Notes: a model not told the origin generated them from the letters alone. A stretch of 64,000 nt of DNA from CBDBFH01 sp965204775 (GCA_965204775.1 CBDBFH010000029.1:248001-312000); one strand, 5' to 3'. Counted from the stretch's first letter, positions 38,697 to 48,867 are shown. Made by a program: numbers and translations.

Positions 38697-39793
38697 TCCG
38701 CCGGGTTCTCGGCCTGATGAGCGGCACCTCGCTCGACGGGGTGGACGCGGCGATCATCGAGACCGACGGCGAAAAGATTGCCGGATTTGGCCCGGCGGCC
38801 TCGCGCCCCTATTCGCTGGAGGAAAGAGAGGCGCTGGCCGGGGCGGTCGAAACTGCGCGAAAGGCCAAAGCGCCCGCCGCCGCAGATTTCGCCCGGAGCG
38901 AAAAACTGCTCACCCAGGCCCATGCCGAATTGGCCGAAGACCTGCTCGCTCAGGATAAAGGCGCGGGCGCGCCGCCGGTTGATCTGGCGGGCTTTCCGGG
39001 TCAGACGCTGGTCCATCGCCCGCAGGAAGGCTTCACGCTCCAGATCGGCGACGGCGCGGCGCTCGCCCGCCGGCTGAAACTCGCGGTCGCCGCAGATTTC
39101 CGCAGCGCCGATGTCCGCGCCGGAGGGCAGGGCGCGCCCCTTGCGCCGCTCTATCACCGCGCCCGCGCCGCGAGGGATGGCGGGGAACTGCCGCTATGTG
39201 TGCTGAATATCGGCGGCGTCGCCAATCTGACCTGGATCGGCGCAGAGGGCGAACTGCTCGCCTTCGACACCGGGCCGGGCGGCGGGCTGCTCGATGACTG
39301 GACGCGGCGGAGATGCGGGGCCTCGCATGACCGCGATGGCGCTCTCGCCGCGCGCGGCGAAGTCCACCGGGAGAAACTGGCCGCCCTTCTCGCCGATCCC
39401 TTTTTCGCCCGTCCGCCGCCCAAATCGCTCGACCGGCACGACGTATCCGCCGACTCTCTGCGCGGCCTGTCCGCGCCGGACGGCGCAGCGACGCTGACCG
39501 CCTTCACGGCCCATGCCGCCGGGCGGGCGGAGAGATTCCTGCCCGCCGCCCCCAGGCAGTGGATCGTCACCGGCGGCGGGCGGCATAACCCGGTCCTGAT
39601 GGAGATGCTCGCCGAAGTCCTGAATGCGCCCGTCCGCTCCGCCGAGGCCAAAGGCTGGCGCGGCGATATGATCGAGGCGGAAGCCTTCGCCTATCTTGCC
39701 GTCCGGGTTCTGCGCAAACTTCCGTTGAGCCTGCCCGAAACGACCGGCGCGCCCCGGCCTCTCGCCGGAGGCAGGCTCTACCGCGCCGCCTGA
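38693..39793 (+). CDS. anmK: Anhydro-N-acetylmuramic acid kinase
   Basis: 366 residues from a GTG start overlapping the acyl-CoA dehydrogenase stop. Signatures: RVLGLMSGTSLDGVDAAIIE (ATP loop), HRPQEGFTLQIGDGAALARR, VAADFRSADVRAGGQGAPLA, NIGGVANLTWI and FDTGPGGGLLDDW. It phosphorylates 1,6-anhydro-MurNAc during peptidoglycan recycling. It converges with the hydrolase gene on the other strand, with a 16-base overlap of the 3' ends. Confidence 0.95.
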   Translation: MIRRVLGLMSGTSLDGVDAAIIETDGEKIAGFGPAASRPYSLEEREALAGAVETARKAKAPAAADFARSEKLLTQAHAELAEDLLAQDKGAGAPPVDLAGFPGQTLVHRPQEGFTLQIGDGAALARRLKLAVAADFRSADVRAGGQGAPLAPLYHRARAARDGGELPLCVLNIGGVANLTWIGAEGELLAFDTGPGGGLLDDWTRRRCGASHDRDGALAARGEVHREKLAALLADPFFARPPPKSLDRHDVSADSLRGLSAPDGAATLTAFTAHAAGRAERFLPAAPRQWIVTGGGRHNPVLMEMLAEVLNAPVRSAEAKGWRGDMIEAEAFAYLAVRVLRKLPLSLPETTGAPRPLAGGRLYRAA

Positions 39794-40461
39794 AGCGGAG
39801 CAAAGCCGGACGAAGCCTCGGCCATCCTCCGGGTGAGATAGCCCTCGACGGCTTTTTCCATCGCCGGGAGCCGGTTGTGGAAGATATGATTGGTGCGCGG
39901 GATTTCCTTGTGGGTGATGGTTATTCCCTTCTGCTCCTTGAGGCGGTTGGCGAGTATGCGCACGGCCTGCGGCTGGGCGACCCGGTCGCTGCCGCCATGA
40001 ACGATCAGGCCGGAGGAGGGGCAGGGCGAGAGGAAGGAGAAGTCATAGATGTTCGCCGGGGGGGCGATCAGAATGAAGCCGGCGACTTCCGGCCTCCGCA
40101 TCAGAAGTTGCATCCCGATCCACGCGCCGAAGGAATAACCGGCGATCCAGCACTGGGGGCGGCTGGGATTGTTGGTCTGGAGCCAGTCGAGGGCGGCGGC
40201 GGCGTCGGCGAGTTCGCCCGTGCCGTTATCGGTCCTGCCCTGACTGCGCCCGACGCTACGGAAGTTGAAGCGCAGGACGGCAAAGCCGTTGCGGACGAAA
40301 ATCTGCGATAGCCTGCGGATGATCGGCGAATCCATCGAGCCGCCCATGCGCGGATGAGGGTGAAGCATGAGGGCGACCGGTGCGCCGGGGGCGCCGTTGT
40401 GGTGATAGGCTCCTTCAAGACGCCCGGCGGGTCCAGTGAAGATGACTTCGTGGGCAGGGAT
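39778..40461 (-). CDS. Alpha/beta hydrolase, probably starting at a non-standard ATC
   Basis: The frame encodes a serine hydrolase of the type with LHPHPRMGGSMDSPIIRRLS, FNFRSVGRSQGRTDNGTGEL, the nucleophile elbow AGYSFGAWIG and a C-terminal TNHIFHNR His region. The first standard start codon is the ATG at 40368, but that would cut off conserved sequence encoded in frame upstream (EVIFTGPAGRLEGAYHHNGA). No ATG, GTG or TTG exists between there and an upstream stop. An ATC at 40461-40459, followed by Pro as in relatives that begin M-P-x-x-V-I-F, lies 9 bases after GGGAGG. The coordinates given use that ATC. Substrate unknown. Confidence 0.7.
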   Translation of the reverse strand: MPAHEVIFTGPAGRLEGAYHHNGAPGAPVALMLHPHPRMGGSMDSPIIRRLSQIFVRNGFAVLRFNFRSVGRSQGRTDNGTGELADAAAALDWLQTNNPSRPQCWIAGYSFGAWIGMQLLMRRPEVAGFILIAPPANIYDFSFLSPCPSSGLIVHGGSDRVAQPQAVRILANRLKEQKGITITHKEIPRTNHIFHNRLPAMEKAVEGYLTRRMAEASSGFAPLQAAR

Positions 40462-40530
40462 TTTGTGAGGCCTCCCGGAATCGCCGAAAAACGGACGCCC
40501 ACTCGCCGGTGGCGGTTTGTGTGTCCGCGA

Positions 40531-40555
40531 ATAGTTGACTAATAGACTCGGATTA
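40531..40555 (+). promoter_or_regulatory. IscR-type (Fe-S responsive Rrf2) operator upstream of the iscR-suf operon
   Basis: ATAGTTGACTAATAGACTCG and the next bases (to 40555) match the E. coli IscR type 1 consensus ATASYYGACTRWWWYAGTC(RRSTAT) at about 21 of 25 positions, with the two GACT/ACTC half-sites in place. The TTGACT inside it could double as a -35. The site lies 98 bases before iscR, which fits autoregulation of the whole operon by the Fe-S loaded repressor. Confidence 0.7.
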
Positions 40556-40652
40556 TGTTAGCCATAGCCCCCTAAGATCCCGGAGACTAGCACGGAGAGG
40601 GGTCTTAATGCAACTAATGGCCGTAACGGGCTGATTTCAGGGCAGGCTGGAG

Positions 40653-41138
40653 ATGAGATTGAGCACACGCGGGCGCTATGCGGTGAGCGCGATGAGTGAT
40701 CTGGCGGTCGAAGGTGGTGGGAGGCCGGTTTCGCTGGCCCGGATTGCGGGGCGGCAGGCTATTTCGCTGGCGTATCTGGAGCAGTTGTTTGTGCGGCTGA
40801 GGCGGTCGGGTCTGGTCGAGAGCGTTCGGGGTCCGGGGGGCGGCTATCGTCTGGCGCGAGCGGCGGAGGAGATTCGGATTGCGGAGATTGTCGGCTCGGT
40901 CGGCGAGCCGCTTCGGATCACGCGCTGCCTCAAGGGGGATGAGCAGGCCTGCACGGGCCGGAGCGGGCGCTGTCTGACTCATAATCTGTGGGCCGGGCTG
41001 GGGCGGCATATTGCGGCTTATTTGCGTTCGGTTCGCCTGAGCGACGTCATTGAGGCGCGCCTGCCGGATTGTGATCCGGCGGGCTTTGAAACCCCGGCGG
41101 AGGGCGAGGAGCGAGATGCAGGCATATCTGGATCATAA
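40653..41138 (+). CDS. iscR: Rrf2-family Fe-S cluster assembly regulator IscR
   Basis: 161 residues (MRLSTRGRYAVSAMSDLAVE). A winged helix (ISLAYLEQLFVRLRRSGLVE, SVRGPGGGYRLAR) is followed by the cluster-binding segment RCLKGDEQACTGRSGRCLTH with Cys92, Cys100, Cys107 and His110, matching the IscR Cys3-His pattern. It should bind a 2Fe-2S cluster and repress the operon when clusters are plentiful. Its 3' end overlaps the cysteine desulfurase gene by 23 bases. Confidence 0.93.
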   Translation: MRLSTRGRYAVSAMSDLAVEGGGRPVSLARIAGRQAISLAYLEQLFVRLRRSGLVESVRGPGGGYRLARAAEEIRIAEIVGSVGEPLRITRCLKGDEQACTGRSGRCLTHNLWAGLGRHIAAYLRSVRLSDVIEARLPDCDPAGFETPAEGEERDAGISGS

Positions 41139-42237
41139 TGCCCGCGCGCCATTGCGCCCGGAGGCGGCGCAGGCCGCCATGCGGGCGGGGGATATGTGGG
41201 GCAATCCGTCCTCGCCGCATGAGGCGGGCAGGCGCGCCCGCGCCGTGATCGAAGAGGCGCGCGAGACTCTGGCCGCCACCGCCGGCGCGCAGCCGGGAGG
41301 GGTCGTCTTTGCCAGCGGCGCGACCGAAGCCAACCATCTGGCCTTTCGCCTTTGCCCGCCCGGAGCGGATGTGATCGTCTCGGCGATTGAGCACGTCTCA
41401 CTGCTGGCCGCGGCGGAAGGGCAGGGGCGCAGGGTGAATAAAATTCCGCCCGGCCCCGGCGGCCTGATCCGGCCCGAGGCCGTTGCCGAAGCGCTGGCGC
41501 ATTGCGCCGGGCCGGCCTTTGTCTCGATAATGCTGGCCAATAACGAGACCGGCGTCATTCAGCCGGTCGCCGAAATTGCCGGGATCGTCAAACAGGCCGG
41601 AGGCGTCATGCATTGCGATGCGGCTCAGGCGGCGGGGAAGATTCCGGTCGATATGGAGACGCTGGGCGTGGATGCGCTGTCGCTTTCGGGCCACAAACTA
41701 GGCGGGCCGCCGGGCGCGGGCGCGCTGATTGTGCGCGAGGGCCTGCCTTTTGCGCCCCTGCTGACCGGCGGCGGGCAGGAGCAGGGCCGCCGGGCGGGAA
41801 CCGAAAATCTGCCCGGCATCGCCGGAATGGCCGCCGCCGCACAGGCCGCGCACAAGGCGCTGGACGCCTTTGCCGAACTCGCCGAAGCCCGCAACCGGAT
41901 GGAAGCGCAGCTCATGCGCCTGCGGCCCGATGCGCATATTTTCGGGCGCGAAGCCCCCCGGCTGCCGAACACCTCCTGCTTTGCGATTCCGGGCCTCCCG
42001 GCGGAGACGGCGCTTATCCTGTTTGATCTGGACGGTATTTGCCTGTCGGCGGGATCGGCCTGCTCCAGCGGCAAGGTTGCGGCCTCGCATGTTCTGGACG
42101 CGATGGGAGCTGCGCCCGGCCTGGCGCGCGCGGCCTTGCGGGCCAGTCTGGGCTGGAATACGCAAAGCGCCGATCTCGCCTGCTTCGCCGAGGCGCTGGC
42201 CCGCCATGCCGCCGCGCCGGAAGAGCGCGCCGCCTAG
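41116..42237 (+). CDS. Class I (IscS/NifS-type) cysteine desulfurase
   Basis: 373 residues from the ATG at 41116 (MQAYLDHNARAPLRPEAAQA). PLP-binding Lys in DALSLSGHKLGGPPGAGALI, the cofactor His in SAIEHVSLLA, and the catalytic Cys in the flexible loop LSAGSACSSGKVAASHVL. It removes sulfur from cysteine for cluster building. The short loop and GSACSSG motif separate it from the SufS at the operon's other end, so the operon encodes two different desulfurases, as in many alphaproteobacteria. Confidence 0.93.
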   Translation: MQAYLDHNARAPLRPEAAQAAMRAGDMWGNPSSPHEAGRRARAVIEEARETLAATAGAQPGGVVFASGATEANHLAFRLCPPGADVIVSAIEHVSLLAAAEGQGRRVNKIPPGPGGLIRPEAVAEALAHCAGPAFVSIMLANNETGVIQPVAEIAGIVKQAGGVMHCDAAQAAGKIPVDMETLGVDALSLSGHKLGGPPGAGALIVREGLPFAPLLTGGGQEQGRRAGTENLPGIAGMAAAAQAAHKALDAFAELAEARNRMEAQLMRLRPDAHIFGREAPRLPNTSCFAIPGLPAETALILFDLDGICLSAGSACSSGKVAASHVLDAMGAAPGLARAALRASLGWNTQSADLACFAEALARHAAAPEERAA

Positions 42238-42246
42238 GAAATCGCC

Positions 42247-43703
<1,457 letters not shown>

Positions 43704-43704
<1 letters not shown>

Positions 43705-44453
43705 TGACTGCGCTGCTGGCGATTGAGGATTTGCATGTCGCGGTTGCCGGGTCGCCGGTTCTGCGCGGGATCGGCCTTGAGATAGGCGCGGGCGAGGTGC
43801 ATGCGATCATGGGGCCGAACGGATCGGGCAAGACGACGCTGGCGGCGGCGCTGGCGGGCCGCGCCGATTGCGAGATCGTCCGGGGCCGGGCGCTCTTTGG
43901 CGGGCGCGATCTTTTTACGATGGAGCCGGAGGAGCGCGCCCTGGCCGGATTGTTTCTGGGCTTTCAGCATCCGGTGGACGTGCCGGGGGTCGGGGTGATG
44001 ACGTTTTTGCGCGCCGCGCTCAATGCCCGCCGCCGGGCGCGGGGGGAAGAGGAGATCAACCCCGCCGACTTTCTCCGCCTCGTTCGCCGCCATGCCGCGC
44101 GCCTCGAGATCGGCGAGGACATGCTGCGCCGCGAGGTCAATGCCGGCTTTTCGGGAGGCGAGAAGAAGCGCTTCGAAATGCTGCAAATGTCGGTTTTGCA
44201 GCCGAAACTCGCCGTCCTCGACGAGATCGACTCCGGCCTCGACATTGACGCCCTGCGCATGGTCGCCGCTCAGGTGCGGGAGCGGGACGGCGCGCAGGCG
44301 CTGCTCCTGATTACGCATTACCGGCGATTGCTTGACCATATTGAGCCGGACCGGGTTCATGTTCTCTCCGGGGGGCGGATTGCGCGCTCCGGCGGCGCGG
44401 AACTGGCCGGAGAACTGGAGCGCACCGGCTATGCCGCCGCGTCTGCAGCCTGA
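43704..44453 (+). CDS. sufC: Fe-S cluster assembly ATPase SufC
   Basis: 249 residues (MTALLAIEDLHVAVAGSPVL). ABC ATPase motifs: Walker A IMGPNGSGKTTLAAALAG, the Suf-specific LFLGFQHPVDVPGVGVMTFL, signature FSGGEKKRFEMLQMSVLQPK and Walker B LAVLDEIDSGLDIDALRMVA, then LLITHYRRLLDHIEPDRVHV. It is the soluble energy-providing subunit of SufBCD, not a transporter. Confidence 0.97.
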
Positions 44454-44458
44454 CGGCG

Positions 44459-45814
44459 ATGAACACCCAGATTCAGGATTTCAGCGAGCAGTATCGCCGC
44501 CGGGCCGCCGCTTTGCCCGGCGCGGGCGATCCGGCCATAGCCGCTTTGCGCGAGGAGGCGCTGGCCCGCTTTGCCGGTCAGGGGCTTCCCCACCGGTCGA
44601 TTGAGGACTGGAAGTGGAGCGACCTCTCCCGCGCCCTCGCCCGGCCTCCCGCTCCCCTTGCCGCAGAAGAGCAGGCGGGAGCGCAATACGATCCCGCCGC
44701 GCTTTTCGGCCCTCTGGCGGAAGTCCCGGCGGCGCGGCTGGTCTTTGTTGACGGGTTTTTCGATCCCGGCCTCTCCGGCCCTGCGCCGGAGGGAGTGGAG
44801 GTGATCCCGCTCGACCGGGCGCTCTCCCCGGAGCGGGATATTTTGTTCGGCCCGGAAGCGGAGGAGGCGCAGCCGGTTCTGGCGCTGAACCGGGCGCTGA
44901 TGGGCGGCGGCGTTTTGATCAAGGTTGCGCCCGGGGCGGAGGTAAAGCAGCCTGTGCATCTGGCTTTCTTCGCCTCCGGAAGGCGGGCCTGCGCGGCCTA
45001 TGCCCGCAATGCGGTTGTGCTGGGGCGCGGCGCGAAACTGGATTTGTTCGAGAGTTGGACAGGCGCAGGCCGGGGCGGCTTTTCCAATGCGGTGACTCGC
45101 GCAATTCTGGAGGAAGGCGCGGCGCTGGGCCATCTGCGCATCGAGGCCGAAGGGCCGGGGGCGGTGCATGTCTCGACCTTTTCGGCCCGGCTCTCGGCCT
45201 CCGCCTCTTATCGGGGGGCGCAGATCGCGCTCGCCGGGCTGGAGAAGGGCAGAGAGAAAGAGCGGGGGTGCTTCGCCCGGCTACAGAGTTTTTTCCGCTT
45301 TGCCGGCCAGAAGGCCGAAGCGCAGCTGGCCGGGGTCATTCTGGCCGGCGGCAGCGGCCATTGCGATCTGACCGCGCGCACCGATCATGACGCGCCCGGC
45401 TGTGCGAGCGATGTGGCGGCGCGCAGTGTTCTGGCCGGAGCGGCGCGGGGGGTCTTTCAAAGTTCGGCCCGCGTCCATCCGGGCGCGCAGAATAGCGATG
45501 TGCGCCAGATGTCCCGCGCCCTCCTGCTGTCCGCCGCCGCCCGGATGCATGCCCGCCCCGAACTCGCCATTCACAACGACAATGTGCAATGCGCCCACGG
45601 CTCGGCCATCGGCTCGCTCGACCCGCAGGCGCTGTTTTATCTGCGCCAGCGCGGCCTTGATCCCGCCGCCGCGCGCGCCCTCCTGCTGGAAGGCTTCGCC
45701 GCCGAAAGCCTTGCCCGCATTCCCCAGCCCGCCGCCCGCGCCGCCCTTCTCGCCCGCGCGCCGCAGCTGCTCGCCGCTCTCGCCGCCTCCGCCAATGACG
45801 CTTCGCATGTTTGA
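44459..45814 (+). CDS. sufD: Fe-S cluster assembly protein SufD
   Basis: 451 residues. Weakly conserved N-terminal half (GLPHRSIEDWKWSDLSRALA), then the beta-helical core with GAKLDLFESWTGAGRGGFSN, DHDAPGCASDVAARSVLAG and RGVFQSSARVHPGAQNSDVR. It ends in the shared helical tail ALFYLRQRGLDPAAARALLL. It partners SufB and SufC. The 3' end overlaps sufS. Confidence 0.95.
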   Translation: MNTQIQDFSEQYRRRAAALPGAGDPAIAALREEALARFAGQGLPHRSIEDWKWSDLSRALARPPAPLAAEEQAGAQYDPAALFGPLAEVPAARLVFVDGFFDPGLSGPAPEGVEVIPLDRALSPERDILFGPEAEEAQPVLALNRALMGGGVLIKVAPGAEVKQPVHLAFFASGRRACAAYARNAVVLGRGAKLDLFESWTGAGRGGFSNAVTRAILEEGAALGHLRIEAEGPGAVHVSTFSARLSASASYRGAQIALAGLEKGREKERGCFARLQSFFRFAGQKAEAQLAGVILAGGSGHCDLTARTDHDAPGCASDVAARSVLAGAARGVFQSSARVHPGAQNSDVRQMSRALLLSAAARMHARPELAIHNDNVQCAHGSAIGSLDPQALFYLRQRGLDPAAARALLLEGFAAESLARIPQPAARAALLARAPQLLAALAASANDASHV

Positions 45815-47024
45815 TCCGGCCCCGGTTCGCGCCGACTTCCCGATCCTCGCCCGCCGCGTCCACGGCAGGCCGCTGGTCTATCTCGACAACGCCGCTTCGG
45901 CGCAAAAGCCCGCGCCGGTGATCGACGCCCAGTGCGAATTCGAACAAAGCGAATACGCCAATGTCCATCGCGGCCTGCATTATCTCTCCAACCGGGCGAC
46001 CGAGCGCTACGAAGCCGCCCGCGAGAGCGCGCGCCATTTCATCAACGCCCGCGAGACGCAGGAGATCGTCTTCACCGGCGGGGCGACCGAGGCGATCAAT
46101 CTGGCTGCCTCCTCCTATGCTTCGCCCCGAATCGAGCCGGGGAGCGAGATTATTCTTTCGGTTCTGGAGCACCACTCGAACATTGTCCCCTGGCATTTTC
46201 TGCGCGAGCGGCAGGGCGCGGTGATCAAATGGATTCCGGCGGATGCCGAAGGCGCGCTCGACCTCGACGCCTATGCCGCGCTCTTCTCCCCGAAGACCGT
46301 AATGGTCGCGCTGACCGAAATGTCGAATGTGCTGGGCGTCCGCCCCCCCCTGCCGGAGATGATCGCCAGGGCGCATGAGCATGGCGTTCCGGTTCTGGTC
46401 GACGGCTGTCAGGGGATTGTGCACGGCGCGGTGGATGTGCAGGCGCTCGACTGCGACTTTTATGTTTTCTCCGGCCACAAACTCTACGGGCCGACCGGGA
46501 TCGGGGTTCTCTACGGGCGGCGGGCAATCCTGGAGGAGATGCGCCCCTTCCGGGGAGGCGGCGAGATGATCCGCGAGGTCAGCCGGGAGGCGGTCTCCTA
46601 TGGCGCGCCGCCCCACCGGTTTGAAGGCGGCACGCCGCCGATCATTCAGGCCGCCGGTCTGGACGCCGCCATCGCCTATGTCAGCCGCTTCGACCGCGCC
46701 GCCGCCGCCGAACATGAGGGCGCGCTCCTCGCCTATGCCCGCGAGCAACTGGCCGGGATCAATTCCATCCGCCTGCTGGGGAAAGAAGGGGAGGGCGGCT
46801 CGATTCTCTCTTTTGTTTCGGAACTGGCCCATCCGCATGATCTCGCCGCGCTGATTGACCGGTCGGGGGTTGCGGTGCGCGCCGGGCATCACTGCGCCCA
46901 GCCCTTGATGGCGCATCTGGGGATCACCGCCTGCGCCCGCGCCTCGCTGGCGATGTATAACACCCGCGAGGACATTGACCGCTTCGCCGAGGCCGTGCGC
47001 CACAGCGTGGGCTTCTTTTCATAG
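45795..47024 (+). CDS. sufS: Class II cysteine desulfurase SufS
   Basis: 409 residues from the ATG at 45795; an ATG at 45807 (MFDPAPVRADFPIL) is equally possible. Signatures: LVYLDNAASAQKPAPVIDAQ, VHRGLHYLSNRATERYEAAR, SVLEHHSNIVPWH, YVFSGHKLYGPTGIGVLYGR (PLP Lys) and VRAGHHCAQPLMAHLGI (catalytic Cys). A SufE or SufU partner is not next to it. A foreign-looking gene follows after 8 bases, where the DUF59 gene would be expected. Confidence 0.95.
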   Translation: MTLRMFDPAPVRADFPILARRVHGRPLVYLDNAASAQKPAPVIDAQCEFEQSEYANVHRGLHYLSNRATERYEAARESARHFINARETQEIVFTGGATEAINLAASSYASPRIEPGSEIILSVLEHHSNIVPWHFLRERQGAVIKWIPADAEGALDLDAYAALFSPKTVMVALTEMSNVLGVRPPLPEMIARAHEHGVPVLVDGCQGIVHGAVDVQALDCDFYVFSGHKLYGPTGIGVLYGRRAILEEMRPFRGGGEMIREVSREAVSYGAPPHRFEGGTPPIIQAAGLDAAIAYVSRFDRAAAAEHEGALLAYAREQLAGINSIRLLGKEGEGGSILSFVSELAHPHDLAALIDRSGVAVRAGHHCAQPLMAHLGITACARASLAMYNTREDIDRFAEAVRHSVGFFS

Positions 47025-47032
47025 GAACCGGA

Positions 47033-47599
47033 ATGAGGGCGATGATGACGGAAAAGCAATGGGTGGCGGTCATGGCAAAATCCATTTCGGGAAAATTAGG
47101 GCGGAGAATGGAGGTGCACACAGGCAAAAAACTGCCCTACGCCTTTGAGATGAATCATCTTGGAGAAATCCGCCCGGAAGACAAAACAAAGGATTTCGAG
47201 ACGGATATGCTCATCGTTGAGACTTTGGAGCCGGGGAAATGGAAGCCTCGCGTCGTCATAGAGGCGAAGTTCAGGAGCATCAGCACACATAGCGCGATGG
47301 TCTACAGCCACAAGGCCGATCTTCATAAAAAAGTTTTCCCCTTCCTGCGATACGGCATCATGCTTGGCAAGCGTGATTCCTTTCCCTTGCCGGGAAGGCT
47401 TTATCGTCACGGCCCCCTTTTCGATTTTATGTTTTCCTTTCGCGGGGAGAAGCCTTCGAGCAAGGAGCAAGCCTCTTTTTTGCAACTCCTGCGCGCTGAA
47501 ATCAGGGCCTCCAGGGATTTGCAGAGCATATTTTATGATACGCGCAAAGCATCGCAGCCGCATTATACTTTGTTACACAGAAGGCTTGTTTTGCGCTAG
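47033..47599 (+). CDS. Predicted PD-(D/E)XK nuclease-like protein inserted in the suf operon
   Basis: 188 residues, not recognised as a named family. ETDMLIVE (Asp58) and, about 19 residues later, VVIEAKF (Glu77, Lys79) form a D...E-x-K array on adjacent strands, the core of restriction-endonuclease-like folds. Basic and aromatic residues follow (YSHKADLHKKVFPFLRYGIM). It lies between sufS and the DUF59 gene, a position with no such gene in usual suf operons. Its base composition is clearly more A/T-rich than both neighbours. It is probably a transferred insert riding on suf transcription; nuclease activity is a prediction. Confidence 0.6.
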   Translation: MRAMMTEKQWVAVMAKSISGKLGRRMEVHTGKKLPYAFEMNHLGEIRPEDKTKDFETDMLIVETLEPGKWKPRVVIEAKFRSISTHSAMVYSHKADLHKKVFPFLRYGIMLGKRDSFPLPGRLYRHGPLFDFMFSFRGEKPSSKEQASFLQLLRAEIRASRDLQSIFYDTRKASQPHYTLLHRRLVLR

Positions 47600-47621
47600 T
47601 CTGGACGGACAGGAGAACGGC

Positions 47622-47996
47622 ATGAAGACGCCTGATGAAACTTCCCCCCCGGCGGCTCCGGGAGCCGCCGCAGCGTTGTCCGCAGAGGAGCGCGACCGGC
47701 TCGCCCGCGCGCTGGTCGGCGCGCTCAAGACCGTCTATGACCCGGAAATCCCCGTCGACATCTATGAACTGGGGCTTATCTACAAGATAGACATTTCGGA
47801 CGAGCGCGACGTGGCGATAGACATGACGCTGACTGCGCCGGGCTGTCCGGTTGCGGGGGAGATGCCGCTTTGGGTCGAGGAGGCGGCGCGGTCGGTGGCG
47901 GGGGTGCGCGAGGTCGGGGTGCGGATGGTCTTCGACCCGCCGTGGGACCCCAGCCGCATGTCCGACGAGGCGCGCGTCGCCCTCGATATGTTTTAG
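47622..47996 (+). CDS. sufT: Suf-associated DUF59 (MIP18-like) Fe-S assembly factor
   Basis: 124 residues from the ATG at 47622 (AGGAGA upstream). The DUF59 core reads LVGALKTVYDPEIPVDIYEL, GLIYKIDI and DMTLTAPGCPVAGEMPLWVE with the conserved Cys. FDPPWDPSRMSDEARVALDM is the typical C-terminus. Such proteins assist maturation of Fe-S enzymes under high demand. Normally directly after sufS in alphaproteobacteria; here displaced by the inserted gene. Confidence 0.9.
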   Translation: MKTPDETSPPAAPGAAAALSAEERDRLARALVGALKTVYDPEIPVDIYELGLIYKIDISDERDVAIDMTLTAPGCPVAGEMPLWVEEAARSVAGVREVGVRMVFDPPWDPSRMSDEARVALDMF

Positions 47997-48007
47997 GAGC
48001 GCCGCCC

Positions 48008-48382
48008 GTGGAGCGCAAGCAGCCCATCCAGTTGACCGATGCCGCCGCCCGGCAGATCCGCGCCCTGCTGGCGCAGAACGCCCGCGCCGGCGCCCTGCGC
48101 CTCGGCGTCAAGAACGGCGGCTGCGCGGGCCAGGCCTATACGCTCGACTATGCCTGCGAGCCGCCCCGGCCCTTTGACGAAGTGGTCGAGGCCAAGGGCG
48201 TCCGGATCGTCATCGAGGCCAAGGCGCTGATGTTTCTGCTGGGCGTCCGCATGGACTGGCGCGAGGATCCGATGTCTTCGGGCTTCGTCTTCGATAATCC
48301 CAATCAGGTCGACGCCTGCGGCTGCGGCGAGTCGGTGACGCTTAAGCCCGCCGGCCAGGCCCCCGGCTCCGATGAGCGTTAG
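48008..48382 (+). CDS. sufA: A-type Fe-S carrier protein (SufA/IscA/HesB)
   Basis: 124 residues from a GTG start preceded by AGGAG. The three cluster-binding cysteines of A-type carriers are present: VKNGGCAGQAYTLDYA and ACGCGES. NPNQVDACGCGESVTL closes the domain. It receives clusters from SufBCD and passes them to target enzymes. The end overlaps the TfoX-like gene by 11 bases. Confidence 0.92.
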   Translation: MERKQPIQLTDAAARQIRALLAQNARAGALRLGVKNGGCAGQAYTLDYACEPPRPFDEVVEAKGVRIVIEAKALMFLLGVRMDWREDPMSSGFVFDNPNQVDACGCGESVTLKPAGQAPGSDER

Positions 48383-48734
48383 CAGGGAATACAAGCAATT
48401 CCTTGAGGAAGCCTTTGCGCCTTTCGGACCGGTCTCGGTGCGCTCGATGTTCGGGGGCGGCGGCGTCTTCCACGAGGGCCTGATGATCGGCCTCGTCTCC
48501 GGCGAGACCCTTTATCTTAAGGCCGACGCGCAGACCATCCCCGATTTCGAGGCCGAAGCCTGCGAGCCGTTTGTCTTTCGCCCCCGCTCCGGCAAGAGCG
48601 CCGCCATGTCCTACTGGCGCGCGCCGGAATATATCCTCGACGACCCCGAACAGCTGGCCGTCTGGGCGGAAAAGGCGCGGCAGGCGGCGCGCCGCTCCCG
48701 CGCCAAAACCGGCGGACGCCGGAAAAGGCGCTGA
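48372..48734 (+). CDS. TfoX/Sxy N-terminal domain protein
   Basis: 120 residues. The TfoX-N signature is seen as FGPVSVRSMFGGGGVFHEGL, MIGLVSGETLYLKADAQT and SYWRAPEYILDDPEQLAVWA. The C-terminus is basic (SRAKTGGRRKRR). The C-terminal half of enterobacterial Sxy is absent. Family members are linked to competence regulation in gammaproteobacteria, but short forms in alphaproteobacteria have no settled role. It overlaps sufA and is probably co-transcribed. Confidence 0.88.
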   Translation: MSVSREYKQFLEEAFAPFGPVSVRSMFGGGGVFHEGLMIGLVSGETLYLKADAQTIPDFEAEACEPFVFRPRSGKSAAMSYWRAPEYILDDPEQLAVWAEKARQAARRSRAKTGGRRKRR

Positions 48735-48867
48735 CGCCCCTTCCGGTCATCTCCGCGGCCCGGACGCCTCGTTTTTGTGAAGGCCGGTGAGCGTAATGTG
48801 AGGCTGCGCAACGCCGGTTATCGATCATTATCCGGGTTCTGGCTTCTCTTCGGCAGGGCTGACCCGG

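Noticed and set aside
40653..41138. The Rrf2 protein as a nitric-oxide sensor of NsrR type
   Set aside because: The Cys spacing with a following T-H, the operator type and the adjacent suf genes favour IscR.
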